DNA from: Paraburkholderia phenoliruptrix
GTDB taxonomy: Bacteria; Pseudomonadota; Gammaproteobacteria; Burkholderiales; Burkholderiaceae
DNA: 64,000 nt
Assembly: GCF_902859825.1 (NCBI RefSeq)
Contig: NZ_CADIKB010000006.1
Coordinates: forward strand, 167,003-231,002
Direction: 5' to 3'
Below the pieces are notes generated by a model. That model saw nothing but the letters and a program-made list of their open reading frames with translations, did no database searches and was not told the DNA's origin. The position numbers and the translations under genes were made by a program. Of this stretch, positions 9,641 to 19,071 are shown one piece after another (within the stretch, counting starts at the first letter, position 1; each line of letters starts with the position of its first letter).

Positions 9641-9709
9641 TCAACACTCCTCAAATGCGCGCGAACCGTCAGATTTGTTGAGGATGTGCTTCACACGCTT
9701 CGATACATT
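9641..9709 (+). promoter_or_regulatory. sctC promoter element shared with hrpB
   Basis: A 69-bp element found again at 25098-25166 upstream of hrpB. It starts with tandem TCAACA-N4-TCAAAT (two half-sites in 10-bp phase), continues with GAAC and TCAGATTTGTTGA, and ends in a -10-like TACATT. Over the first 49 bp the two copies match at 39 positions without gaps. Ten-bp-phased direct repeats are typical of OmpR-family regulators, making HrpG the obvious candidate. sctC begins 69 bp further on. Confidence 0.75.
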
Positions 9710-9777
9710 GGGCATCGCCGCGTCGCGTTGCACGATGCGCGGCTCATCCCTCGACCATCGTGGACATCGTGGAACCC

Positions 9778-11610
9778 ATGAACAACAAACGGCTCATGCT
9801 TGCTGCCCGGCTGGCAGCGTCTCTTGCCTTCGCGTTGCCCGCCTTGCTCGCGGCGCCCGCGCAAGCCGCGGCTATCCACTGGCGCAGTGCCGTGGTCCAC
9901 GTCAGCGCCGAAGGGCAGGACGTGAAAGACGTGCTGCGCGATTTCACTGCCGGACAAGGTGTGCCCGCAACGATTTCGGGCGACGTGCACGGCACCGTGA
10001 GCGGCCGCTTCGACATGCCGCCGCAGCGTTTTCTCGACACGCTCGCGTCGAGCTTCGGCTTTGTGTGGTTTTACGACGGCAGTGTGCTGTCCATCAGCGA
10101 CGTGAACACCGTCACGCGGCGCGTGATCAAGCTCGATCATGCGAGCGCCGCCGATCTGCGCTCGGCGCTTGCACAACTGCGCATTGAGAACTCGCGCTTT
10201 CCGATCACTTACGACGAGAATCAGGCGACGGCGCTCGTGAGCGGCCCGCAGGCGTACGTGCAGCTCGTCGCCGAAGTGGCGCGGCGTCTGGACGACAATG
10301 CCGCGCAGCGCACGGGCTCGATGATCCGCGTGTTCCAGCTGCATCATGCATGGGCGGCGGACCATAACGTCGAGATCGACGGCAAGACGGTGACGGTTTC
10401 CGGCGTCGCGAATGTGCTGTCGGCCATGTACCATCCGCGCGAGCAGCGCGGCCGCAACGGCGCGGACAGTTACGAGCAGGCCGCGAACCGCGCCGCGCGC
10501 GAACCGACAATGCGCCGCCTGCAGCCGATGCGCGACGTCACCGGCAGTACCGACGGCGGCGGCTACGGAAGCGGCGTGAATCCGCCGCTGCCGGCCGGCA
10601 TTGCCGCGAACGGCGGCGTCGCGCCCGGTATCGGCGGATTGCTGAACGGCATGGCCGCGGGCGGCGGACCCGGCATGCAGTCCGTCGGCTCGACCGATAG
10701 CGGCGACGGCGACAACGGCGGCGATACGTCGGTAAGCGGCAGCCAGACGCTGCCCGTGATCGAAGCCGATCCGCGCACCAACTCGGTTCTGATCCGCGAC
10801 GTGCCGCAGCGCCTCGCCCAGTACCAGAGCCTCATCGACAAGCTCGACGTGCGGCCGCGCCTGATCGAGATCGAGGCGCACATCATCGAGATCGACGACA
10901 ACGCGCTCAAGCAGATCGGTGTGGACTGGCGCGCCCACAACAGCCACATCGACATTCAGACCGGCAACGGCACGACGCAGCAGAACGGCTACAACGGCAA
11001 TATCGATCCGATTTTCGGCACGCAGACGCTGTCCGACGGCACGACGGTCATCAACACGACGCCGGTGGGCGGCTCGCTCACAGCCGTGCTCGGCAACGCC
11101 GGGCGCTACCTGCTCGCGCGCGTGAACGCGCTGCAGCAGAGCAACCTCGCCAAAATCGACGCGAGCCCGAAAGTCGCCACGCTCAATAACGTCGAGGCGG
11201 TGATGGATCAAAAGACGCGCTTCTTCGTGCGCGTGTCGGGCTACACATCGGCGGATCTGTACAGCGTGTCGACCGGCGTGTCGCTGCGCGTGCTGCCGCT
11301 CGTCGTGGAGGAGAACGGCAGGACGGATATCAAGCTGAACGTTCATATCGAGGATGGTGCGATTACGTCGCAGCAGGTCGACAACATTCCGGTGATTACG
11401 ACGAGCACGATCAACACGGAATCGTTCGTCGGGCAGGGCGAGAGTCTGCTGATTGCGGGCTATCGCGTCGATACGTCGACGAACGGCGAAACCGGCGTGC
11501 CGGGTCTTTCGAAGATCCCGCTCATCGGCGCACTGTTCCGCTATCGCGACGATCAGCGCAGTCATATGGAACGGCTCTTTTTGCTGTCGCCTCGCATCAT
11601 CGAGTTCTAA
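9778..11610 (+). CDS. sctC: T3SS outer-membrane secretin SctC (HrcC)
   Basis: Forms the outer-membrane ring of the injectisome (YscC/HrcC/InvG secretins), 610 residues from the chosen ATG. A GTG 18 bp upstream is possible but has no better ribosome site. A Sec signal peptide is clear (MNNKRLMLAARLAASLAFAL, cleavage likely after AQA). N-domains follow, with a long Gly/Asp-rich insertion at about residues 235-325. The secretin domain occupies about 330-610, including DPRTNSVLIRDVP and the closing VPGLSKIPLIGALFRY. It is not in the sctT operon: the gap of 188 bp carries its own promoter element. The absence of an hrpII box here suggests control separate from the other T3SS operons. Confidence 0.96.
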   Translation: MNNKRLMLAARLAASLAFALPALLAAPAQAAAIHWRSAVVHVSAEGQDVKDVLRDFTAGQGVPATISGDVHGTVSGRFDMPPQRFLDTLASSFGFVWFYDGSVLSISDVNTVTRRVIKLDHASAADLRSALAQLRIENSRFPITYDENQATALVSGPQAYVQLVAEVARRLDDNAAQRTGSMIRVFQLHHAWAADHNVEIDGKTVTVSGVANVLSAMYHPREQRGRNGADSYEQAANRAAREPTMRRLQPMRDVTGSTDGGGYGSGVNPPLPAGIAANGGVAPGIGGLLNGMAAGGGPGMQSVGSTDSGDGDNGGDTSVSGSQTLPVIEADPRTNSVLIRDVPQRLAQYQSLIDKLDVRPRLIEIEAHIIEIDDNALKQIGVDWRAHNSHIDIQTGNGTTQQNGYNGNIDPIFGTQTLSDGTTVINTTPVGGSLTAVLGNAGRYLLARVNALQQSNLAKIDASPKVATLNNVEAVMDQKTRFFVRVSGYTSADLYSVSTGVSLRVLPLVVEENGRTDIKLNVHIEDGAITSQQVDNIPVITTSTINTESFVGQGESLLIAGYRVDTSTNGETGVPGLSKIPLIGALFRYRDDQRSHMERLFLLSPRIIEF

Positions 11611-11699
11611 GCGTGGGATTGCAGGCGGAGCTTCATCGGTTAGTGAGGGAGCGAATGCGGCGCGGGCGTCGTCGACGCCGCGCCGTTCCGTGTGCACAC

Positions 11700-12710
11700 C
11701 TAACCGTCGCCGCGCGTGCGCGCGGCGAGAGCGGCTGCGCTCACCAGTGCGTACGGCGCTTTCGGCACGCCGCCCGGCGATGCCGCGAAGCCTGCTTGCG
11801 AGTCGCTCCATGAAGGCGCGTTGCGGGCGACGGCGCTGTCCGCGGCGTGCACTTCCGCGCGGGGCGGCGAGACGGGCGCAGAGGCGCGCGGCATGGGCTC
11901 CATGCAGGCCACCGCGAGGACAGTGCTGGCGTCGGCATCTTCGTGCGGCGCGCCGAACGCAGCGCTCCCGCTTTTCACTCCGCCCCTGGTTTCAGCGGTC
12001 TCATCCAGCGTGGCGTCCGCCGTGTCGGCCATTTCGATGCGGTAGCCGTGAGCGTACAGCGTGCGCAGATGCACGCCCCATGGGCCCGTCAGTTCGAGCT
12101 TTTTGCGCAGCTTGTAGATGTGCTGTTCGAGCGTGCGTCCAATGATGTCCTCGGAGCGGCTCCATACCGCTCCCGCAATCTGGCGGCGGCTCACATATTC
12201 GCCGCGCCGCGAAAACAGCAGCCACGCAATCGCGAACTCGCGCGGCGTGAGGCGCACCGCCTTGCTATCGACGTGCACGGTGCAGGTCCGGCGATCGAGC
12301 CGGTACGCGCCACATTCCAGCGTATCGCTCGAGTCGGCGCTTTGTAGTTGCACGCGCAACAGTGCGAGGTGAACCCGCAGCATGACCTCGCGGGCATCGA
12401 CAGGGGAAAGCACCACGTCGTCGGCGCCCGCGTCGAACAGGCGGGCAATCGCTTCCCGGTCGTGACCCGCGCCGACCACGATCAACGGCGCGCGACGATC
12501 CGCATAACAGGCGCGCCGGGCGAGCACGGGACGCAGCGGGTTGAGACCGGTGTCGGCGTCGATCAGGATCGCGCTGTATTCGTCGCGATAGATTGCGCGC
12601 GCGAAGGCGACGTCATCGGCGAACCGGTGGCAGACGGCGCCGTCGGCTTCGAAACAGCGGCAGATCAACCCGAACAGTGTTGCGCTTCTGGTCATCACTG
12701 CAAGTTTCAT
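11700..12710 (-). CDS. hrpG: OmpR-family response regulator, HrpG-like
   Basis: A 336-residue transcription factor with a degenerate N-terminal receiver (ILIDADTGLNPLRP around residues 48-61, acidic residues D51/D53) and an OmpR/PhoB winged helix at about 130-226, including RLTPREFAIAWLLFSRRGEYVSR and HIYKLRKKLEL. HrpG-type regulators sit at the top of the hrp cascade in Xanthomonas, Ralstonia and Burkholderia and switch on hrpB/hrpX. GGAGG lies 6 bp before the ATG at 12710. Unusual is a C-terminal extension of about 105 low-complexity Ala/Pro/Ser residues after the winged helix. No sensor kinase is adjacent. Assignment as HrpG rests on family plus location beside sctC. Confidence 0.85.
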   Translation of the reverse strand: MKLAVMTRSATLFGLICRCFEADGAVCHRFADDVAFARAIYRDEYSAILIDADTGLNPLRPVLARRACYADRRAPLIVVGAGHDREAIARLFDAGADDVVLSPVDAREVMLRVHLALLRVQLQSADSSDTLECGAYRLDRRTCTVHVDSKAVRLTPREFAIAWLLFSRRGEYVSRRQIAGAVWSRSEDIIGRTLEQHIYKLRKKLELTGPWGVHLRTLYAHGYRIEMADTADATLDETAETRGGVKSGSAAFGAPHEDADASTVLAVACMEPMPRASAPVSPPRAEVHAADSAVARNAPSWSDSQAGFAASPGGVPKAPYALVSAAALAARTRGDG

Positions 12711-13322
12711 TTTTCCTCCGTGCGATACCGCTCACCCGTGAAATTGGCGGGCGAGGGCGGACGTTATGGCTGGAACTGGTAAGTCGATGCGTCGGCGCGT
12801 TGATGCGATTACACAATTCGAATGACTCGACAGTAGAGGCAGCCGTCCATCAAGGATGTAACGTTTTGTTTCCCGGCATCGATTCAATCGGCTGATTGAA
12901 AAGCGGATCAGCAGAACGGCGTTTTTCATCCACCTGTTTCTCGTAGTTTGCTACGTCCGCCGTGCGTTTTTTACGCGACGGATTAAACATCGAGCCGGCC
13001 TTTCAGCTGTGAAATCTTACAGACGCGAAGCCGTGCGAAGCGGCTCAGGTCCCGTGTTGGTGGGCTTTTCCACACAAATATTACGGCAATGTAATTTACA
13101 TGTAAGGTTGGCGCGTGCTTTTAGCCGCGGGCGCGAAATCTTTAAATCGCCGCGTGCAAGCGTGCGGCAGTCAGGAGACGCAGTTATTTCCGAAACGGCG
13201 TCAATGAAATTGCCAGATTGCCGCTATTTACCGCTGTGAGAATTGTTGAGCGTATTGAATTGAATATTGCCTAATATGGCCACGCCGCCGGTGAATCACC
13301 GCTTTCTGACTGGAGTGTCGCC
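12711..13322. other. 612-bp intergenic region, comparatively AT-rich
   Basis: Lies between divergent hrpG and the Rieske oxygenase. It is visibly richer in A/T than its surroundings and I see no gene in it. A perfect 10-bp palindrome, TTACATGTAA, sits at 13096-13105, immediately preceded by ATTACGGCAATG, so an operator is possible. No hrpII box or hrpB/sctC-type element was found here. Confidence 0.6.
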
Positions 13323-14408
13323 GTGCCGTATCTGCTCAATACCTGGTATGTCGCCGCGCTATCCAGTGAGGTCACAGCGAATGCGCCGCTTGCCCGCACC
13401 TTGCTTGACGACCCAGTCGTGTTTTACCGCACGGCCGGCGGACAGGCCGTCGCGCTCGCGGACCGCTGCCCGCATCGCTTTGCGCCGCTGTCGCGCGGAC
13501 GTCTTGTCGACGGCGCGCTCGAATGTCCCTATCACGGTCTGAGGTTTGGCGCCGATGGCCGTTGTGTCTTCAATCCGCATGGAAACAGAAACGGCAACGG
13601 CACGGCCAGCCCGCCCGCGCGGGCCCAGGCGCGCCATTATCCGGTGCGCGAACGTTACGGCGCGGTCTGGTTCTGGCCGGGCGATCCCGAGCGTGCGGCG
13701 CACACGCCGCTGCCAGGTTTCGACTATCTCGATCCACGCGAGAACTTCACGACCGGGCGCTATCTGCACACGCGCGCGAATTACCAGCTAAGCGCCGACA
13801 ATCTTCTCGATCTGAGCCACTTTCAATACCTGCACCCCGAGACGCTCGGCAGCGAACAGATGGCGAGCGGCGTGGTACGCGCGACGGTCGCGGGCGACAC
13901 CGTGTCGGTGCGTCGCGAGATGAAGGGCGAATATTTGCGGCCCATGCTCACCCAGAGCTTCAACCTGCTGTACGGCGAACGCGCCGACCGCGAGCTCGAC
14001 GTGCACTGGATGCCGCCGGGCCTTCTGACCATCGTCGTGCGCATTAGCGAAAGCGGCTTGCCCGAGACAGCACGCGAAGCGAAGTCGGCGCATTGGCTTA
14101 CGCCCGAAACGGCGATGAGCTCGCATTATTTCTTTGCGTTCGGTCTGCCGCGCGCCATGGGCGAGCACGGCGCGGAACTCGTCAGCCGCACGGCGCAGAG
14201 TCTTCTCGCGCCGTTTCGCGATGAAGACATTCCCATGCTCGAAGCGCAGCAACGCATGATGGGCGAGCGCGATTTCTGGTCGTTGCGACCGGTGATGCTG
14301 CCGATCGACGCAGGCGCGGTCCACGCGCGCCGCATCATGGAGCGGCTCATTGCGCACGAAGCGCAAAGCGGCACGGAGCGCGTGTCGACGGCAGAGCACG
14401 CCTCATAG
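13323..14408 (+). CDS. Rieske non-heme iron oxygenase (vanillate demethylase oxygenase-like)
   Basis: A 361-residue oxygenase alpha subunit. The Rieske [2Fe-2S] ligands are Cys49/His51 (DRCPHRF) and Cys68/His71 (ECPYHGL). The mononuclear iron site is DLSHFQYLH with Asp163, His166 and His171. Size and the N-terminal YLLNTWYVAALSSEV resemble vanillate O-demethylase oxygenase (VanA) and related aromatic demethylases, so O-demethylation or hydroxylation of a phenolic compound is likely; the substrate is not deducible. Start is a GTG at 13323 with GGAG about 9 bp upstream. No reductase gene is adjacent, so electrons must come from elsewhere. It lies inside the T3SS island without an hrp box. Confidence 0.85.
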   Translation: MPYLLNTWYVAALSSEVTANAPLARTLLDDPVVFYRTAGGQAVALADRCPHRFAPLSRGRLVDGALECPYHGLRFGADGRCVFNPHGNRNGNGTASPPARAQARHYPVRERYGAVWFWPGDPERAAHTPLPGFDYLDPRENFTTGRYLHTRANYQLSADNLLDLSHFQYLHPETLGSEQMASGVVRATVAGDTVSVRREMKGEYLRPMLTQSFNLLYGERADRELDVHWMPPGLLTIVVRISESGLPETAREAKSAHWLTPETAMSSHYFFAFGLPRAMGEHGAELVSRTAQSLLAPFRDEDIPMLEAQQRMMGERDFWSLRPVMLPIDAGAVHARRIMERLIAHEAQSGTERVSTAEHAS

Positions 14409-14470
14409 CTCGCGTCTGCGGGTCATGGCGGCCGCATCAGTAAGCCGCCGAGGCAGGCAGCGGCCCGCGC

Positions 14471-17400
14471 TCACACTCCGCCGCCGGGCGCGGCAGGCCC
14501 CGCGGCGCTGGCGGGCTCGCCGGCGCTCGCAAGATGCGCTGCCGGACCGGCAGCCGAGGCCGGCATGCCGCCGGCGCCTGCACCGCCTTCTGCGGGAGAT
14601 TCGGCCTGCGGCCCGGACACCGGCGTCCAGAACGTCAGGCTCTTGCCGGTGCGGCTTTGCTCGTGCGAAGCGCGCACGCCGTACTTCCAGCCTTGCGAGC
14701 TGCTGCGCGAGACCTCACGCAGACCGAAGAGACCGAGCGGCCGCCAGGCTGACGGATCTTCAAACGCGGCCTGCATTTTCCGTTCGAGCGTGCGCAGCTT
14801 TGCTTCGATCAGCGCGCGCTCCGCGCGGCTCAATGTGTGCGCCGAGGCATCCGCGAGACGCGCTCTTAGCTGATTGGAGAGCGTCAGATACTGGTTCAGA
14901 CGCGGCACGCGTTCTTCGCGGATCGCCCAGCGTTCGCCGAACGAAAACTCGCCGGACGATTCCTGCTGCGTCTGCTCGATCACCTGTTGCAGCCGCTCGG
15001 CACCAATGCCGTGTGCCCACGCGGGGTTCGCGCGGACCGAGCGGGCCCAGTCGTCGGCGTTGCGGAACATGCGGTCCTGCATTGTGTATTCGGCGACGAA
15101 GCCGCGGTTGTCGCGCATCGCGAAGACGAATGACGAACGCCCGAACGGCGTGAGCTCCACCGCTGCGCCGCCGAGCGTTTTCGCGCCGGGACTCACCGAT
15201 CCGATCTCGCCCGTGCCGTCGCCGAGCGCAAACGCACGCGGTGCGAACTGCGCGCCCACGCTCGCCGTCAACGAGCCCTGCACGGCCGTCGCGCCGATCG
15301 TGCTGGCGAGCGCGCCGCTGTCCTTGAGATCCGCGGCGGAGTACAGCGTGACGCCCGAGCTGACGCCCGCATACCCGCCGACGCGCTCGGACGAACTCGC
15401 GCCGGGCACGTTCGCGCGCGCAACGCCGCCGACGGTCAGCGGCGTCGCCGTGATGGAGGTCGCGTTATTGTTTTGCGACGACAGCGAAATGCGATCGTTG
15501 TCCGCAATGCCCGCCGCGAGAATCTGCATGAATTCTTCGGGCGTGTGCGCCTGCTCGGCGGCGTCCCAATAGGCGTTGACCATTTGCCGGCTGTCCTTGT
15601 GCCACAGTTCGGCTTCGAGCGCGGCGGTGGCGGGCGTGGGCGCGAGCCGCCGCGCGCGCAGCACGACCGACTGCTCGCGCGCCAGATAGCCTCCCACGCT
15701 CGACGACGCCCAACCGCCGGCCATCACCGCGACACCGCCCACCTCCAACGCCGCGCCGACGAAGCCTTGCGCGCCCAGCGCGCCGTTCACGCGGCTGCGC
15801 GTGCCGAAGATCATCTGGCCGCCCTCGTAAGCCGTGCCGATCGAATACAGCGAATCGCGCCCGCCCAGCACCGTGACGATCGGTCCCGCCGACACCAGCA
15901 GCTTCGCGGGAAGATTGGCCCACGCGCTTGCATCGATACCGAGCGCGTTGCCGTCGTACGACGTAAAGCCCGTGCCCGGCACGTTCTGCGCCATCAGCGC
16001 AAGGTGCTGTTCGCGCAGGTTGCGCGTCGTGATCCTGTCGAGCGGCGCGATGCCCGGGTTCGCGAGCAGATCGTGCGCCGCCTGCAGATGGCGCGCGGTC
16101 GGCTCTGCGCGGGCGGCGTCGGCGGCGGCCATTCCGCTCGCATTGAACCAGCTCTCGAGCGCCGCGAGCGTGAAACCGCCCTCGGTCATGTCGTCGATGA
16201 AACGACGGCGGCGCTCGCGGTCGTCGAACATCCGCAGCGTGCGCCCGACAGTGCGCTCCATCCGTTCATCGCCTTGTCCGCGCAAGGCGGCGACGCGTGC
16301 GCGTGCCGCATCCCACATGCGGCGCGCGGCGCGCCGGCCGATTTCGAACGATTCAGGCCGGCGCTTTTGCAGCTCGCGCAGCGGCGCGTCAGCGGGGACG
16401 TCGGGGCGCGCCGCGCTCCACGCCTGCAGGCGCTCCGCGTTCAACGCATGCGTGAGCATCCGGCCGGGCGTCGCGGCGGCGGGCAACTGCGCGTGGCTGT
16501 AGTCGAGCAGCGCGTCGCGCGCTGCGATCAGCGCAGTGTCGTACCGTCCACGCGTGGTGTCGAAGAACGGCGTGTCGGCGCCGAGCAGACTGGAAACGCC
16601 GATCGGCGAGCGGTTCTTGCCGAACGCTCGCGGCATGTCGTGCACGGCCAGTCCGATGCGCGCTCTTGCATGCGCGAAGCGCTGGGCCGGCGGCGCACCG
16701 TCGATCGGACCCAGCGCCCGGTCCTTGCGCGCCTGCCGTTCGGCGCCTCGCGCCACCCACGTGGTGCCGCCGTCGAACAGCAATTGCGACGCGCGGGCGA
16801 GATCCGAGCCCGGGCCGCTTTCGTCGAAGCCCAGCTGCCACAACCGGTAGGCCGTAATCGCCTCGATCTCGCACGCGCCGGTGTCGTGCGCGTCGGCGGC
16901 GTCGGGCGGCAGACGCCGCGCGGCATCGAGCGCGAGCATCGCATGCCGGCCATACGGATCGTCGGCAAAGGGGCGATAGGTCGACTCGTGGTTCAGATCC
17001 GCGGGTGTGGCGCCGAGGTCGGCGTCGATCGAGCGTAGTTTGCGGCCGGCCTGCAGATAGACGACGAGCCGCGCCGCAGCGCCATTGCCGCGCTCGGCAT
17101 GCCGCGCGCCGTCGCCGAACTGCAGACGCAGCAAGCCTTCGAGCGCGGCGCAACGCGCATGCGCGAGGTCTTGCGCGCAACGCCACGCGCGGCGTTCGAG
17201 CTCGTCCGGCGCGGCATGCGCCGCGTCGCCGGCGATGTCGAACGGCTGCTGCAATCGGTCGAGAATCCGCGCGGCGAGTATCGGATCGCCGTCGCTCGCC
17301 TCGGCGAGCGCCTGCGCGAGCGGCACCACGCAGGCCTGCGGCAGGCGCTCGACGGCCGGCGGCAACGACGCGTCGGCGCGCGCGGGCCGCGGGCGGCGCA

Positions 17401-18058
17401 GCGTGAGACCGTCGAGCAGGCGATTGATGGCAGCCTGCCGCGCGTCCGCCGCCTCGCGGCTTGCGTCGGCTGGAATCGGAAAGAGCCGGTTCACCGCGAT
17501 CACGGGCTGCATGAAGTGGTCATCGAGCGTTTGTCCCCATTCGCGGGCGGCGGCGTTCGCCTCGCGGTTCCGCAGGCGCCGCAGCGTGCCGCGAATCGCG
17601 CGGGGATTCATGAACTTCGGCATGGGCAGCGATCCGCGCGCAGCGCTGCCCTCGGCGATGAAGGCGGCGGTGCGTTCAATCGAGGCGTGGGCGAGCTTCG
17701 CGCCCTGTGCGCCGATCGCCGCGTCCTCGCTTCGGAGCGGCGCCTGTTGCGGCTGCGGCCTGCGCTGCAGCGGACGCGGAAAGCGCGGATCGCCGGCCGG
17801 ATTCGCGACGCTGCCGGCCGCGCTCAGCGTCGATTCGAGCACAGTGACCGTGGTGTTCGACGCGCGAAAGATCCGCGTGAGGGGGTTGTGCCGCACACGG
17901 TCCGACAGACGGGCGAGGCCGCCAAGCGGTGTTTCCTGATGGGCGACGGGCACCGGTTCCGGCTGCGGCGCCTCGCCGGCATGCGGTGAACTCGCGGCGG
18001 TGGCGGCGCTGTCGCGTCCCGGCAAAAGCCACGTGAGCGCGGTAAGACGGAAGTTCAT
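14471..18058 (-). CDS. Large T3SS effector candidate, AWR (RipA) family-like
   Basis: A 1195-residue protein with no signal peptide. The first 130 residues are rich in Ala, Pro, Ser and Gln, as type III effector N-termini are. An Ala-Trp-Arg triad is at residues 291-293 in LERRAWRCAQDL; the AWR/RipA effectors of Ralstonia are named for such a triad and are of similar length. The middle is helical and Arg/Ala-rich. From about residue 700 the sequence becomes Gly/Ser/Thr-rich with alternating hydrophobic residues (for example VGGYAGVSSGVTLYSA), suggesting beta structure, and the last 35 residues are Ala/Gly/Pro repeats. GGAGA precedes the ATG. No hrpII box was found; it may be transcribed with the lipoprotein upstream. 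Family assignment is moderate. Confidence 0.6.
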   Translation of the reverse strand: MNFRLTALTWLLPGRDSAATAASSPHAGEAPQPEPVPVAHQETPLGGLARLSDRVRHNPLTRIFRASNTTVTVLESTLSAAGSVANPAGDPRFPRPLQRRPQPQQAPLRSEDAAIGAQGAKLAHASIERTAAFIAEGSAARGSLPMPKFMNPRAIRGTLRRLRNREANAAAREWGQTLDDHFMQPVIAVNRLFPIPADASREAADARQAAINRLLDGLTLRRPRPARADASLPPAVERLPQACVVPLAQALAEASDGDPILAARILDRLQQPFDIAGDAAHAAPDELERRAWRCAQDLAHARCAALEGLLRLQFGDGARHAERGNGAAARLVVYLQAGRKLRSIDADLGATPADLNHESTYRPFADDPYGRHAMLALDAARRLPPDAADAHDTGACEIEAITAYRLWQLGFDESGPGSDLARASQLLFDGGTTWVARGAERQARKDRALGPIDGAPPAQRFAHARARIGLAVHDMPRAFGKNRSPIGVSSLLGADTPFFDTTRGRYDTALIAARDALLDYSHAQLPAAATPGRMLTHALNAERLQAWSAARPDVPADAPLRELQKRRPESFEIGRRAARRMWDAARARVAALRGQGDERMERTVGRTLRMFDDRERRRRFIDDMTEGGFTLAALESWFNASGMAAADAARAEPTARHLQAAHDLLANPGIAPLDRITTRNLREQHLALMAQNVPGTGFTSYDGNALGIDASAWANLPAKLLVSAGPIVTVLGGRDSLYSIGTAYEGGQMIFGTRSRVNGALGAQGFVGAALEVGGVAVMAGGWASSSVGGYLAREQSVVLRARRLAPTPATAALEAELWHKDSRQMVNAYWDAAEQAHTPEEFMQILAAGIADNDRISLSSQNNNATSITATPLTVGGVARANVPGASSSERVGGYAGVSSGVTLYSAADLKDSGALASTIGATAVQGSLTASVGAQFAPRAFALGDGTGEIGSVSPGAKTLGGAAVELTPFGRSSFVFAMRDNRGFVAEYTMQDRMFRNADDWARSVRANPAWAHGIGAERLQQVIEQTQQESSGEFSFGERWAIREERVPRLNQYLTLSNQLRARLADASAHTLSRAERALIEAKLRTLERKMQAAFEDPSAWRPLGLFGLREVSRSSSQGWKYGVRASHEQSRTGKSLTFWTPVSGPQAESPAEGGAGAGGMPASAAGPAAHLASAGEPASAAGPAAPGGGV

Positions 18059-18161
18059 CGGGTTCTCCGAAGCATGCGGCGGCGTGGCGCGCGGCAGGCA
18101 GAAGGCCGTCTCGCGCGCAGCGGACCCGCCGGTTGCGCACGGTGCGGGCCGGGCAGCGACG

Positions 18162-18806
18162 CTATTGCGCGGCCGATGCCGCGTTCAACGGCGGCTCGGG
18201 CGCGGGCACGACCGCCGCCGGGTCGCTCGCGCGATAGAACAGATAGGTCGCCGAATACGGCACGAACAGCGACACGCCTTCCTGGTCGCAAGCCAGGTCA
18301 GGCGGCACGCCGCCCGACGTGAGCACGCGCTGCACCGATGTGGTTCGTGCGAAGCGGCCTTCGCCCGCACGCTCGCCCGCGTTCAAGCGCGCGGTCACGC
18401 GTTGCCACGGCAGCGCGCCCGGTGTGACGGTTTCGTCGGCGGTGACGCGTCCGATCACATAGCTGCCGTCGTACCCGCTGAACATGCGGTTCGGCATGAC
18501 CGTGCCGACGCTCTGGCGAGCCTGGTCGACGAGCGTGGCTTCCGCGCCCGTCGAGACCCATAGAAGCGCGTTGCCGTTTCTGCGGCAGTTCCACACTTCG
18601 TCGCCGACTGCGCTCAGGACGTCCTGCAGGACTTCCTGCGAGCCGGCGCGCAGCGACAGCGGCAAGGTCTCGTTGGCCGGCGGAACGAGCTTCTGCTGTT
18701 GTGCGACCTTCAGTTGCATCGCACCGGGCGAAGGGTCGGCGCAGGCGGCGACGAGGCTCGCGAGCGCAAGCGCGACGGCTGTGCGCACCGCGGCAGCAGG
18801 AGTCAT
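18162..18806 (-). CDS. DUF3455 family lipoprotein
   Basis: A 214-residue predicted lipoprotein. The N-terminal MTPAAAVRTAVALALASLVAAC carries a lipobox ending at Cys22. The mature part shows the DUF3455 pattern: a start with VPPANETLPLSL, a middle ALLWVSTGAEATLVDQ, then ALPWQRVTARLNAGE, TTSVQRVLTSGGVPPDLAC and a C-terminal VPYSATYLFY. The family has no established function. The ATG at 18806 was chosen because it puts the signal peptide at the N-terminus. It lies 103 bp upstream of the AWR-like gene on the same strand, so co-transcription is plausible. Confidence 0.75.
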   Translation of the reverse strand: MTPAAAVRTAVALALASLVAACADPSPGAMQLKVAQQQKLVPPANETLPLSLRAGSQEVLQDVLSAVGDEVWNCRRNGNALLWVSTGAEATLVDQARQSVGTVMPNRMFSGYDGSYVIGRVTADETVTPGALPWQRVTARLNAGERAGEGRFARTTSVQRVLTSGGVPPDLACDQEGVSLFVPYSATYLFYRASDPAAVVPAPEPPLNAASAAQ

Positions 18807-19000
18807 GACGGGGAGCACGGAACAGAGGGCGGCAAACGAAGGTTTCGGCACGGCGGTCTCGGCGCAACGCAATGGCGCCAGTAGACATGAAGCGCGACAT
18901 GCGCGCCCCCGCGCTGCGAAGCGGCGGACGGATTTGCGCAGAATCGCCGCGTTACGACGTCTCGCGGACGACCCGGCTCACGCACAACCGTCGCATGGCG

Positions 19001-19028
19001 ATGGGCGATGGGCGATGGGCGATGGGCG
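19001..19028. repeat. Short tandem repeat, four 7-bp ATGGGCG units
   Basis: Four perfect head-to-tail copies of ATGGGCG, preceded by a near copy, in the 404-bp gap between the divergent lipoprotein and CHAP-like peptidase genes. It is just upstream of the predicted peptidase promoter. Copy number could vary by slippage and alter promoter spacing, but it sits outside any reading frame. Confidence 0.8.
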
Positions 19029-19071
19029 TGCAGTGTGTACCGCGACTTGCCCGGCGGGTGTCGACCCATGC

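Noticed and set aside
9691..11811. 706-codon minus-strand frame opposite sctC
   Set aside because: Shadow of the secretin gene; no family features and overlaps hrpG.
18878..18940. Possible hrp box upstream of the DUF3455 lipoprotein (TGCGC-N15-TTCGC on the minus strand)
   Set aside because: One repeat is degenerate and there is no YANNNT hexamer at 30-32 bp.
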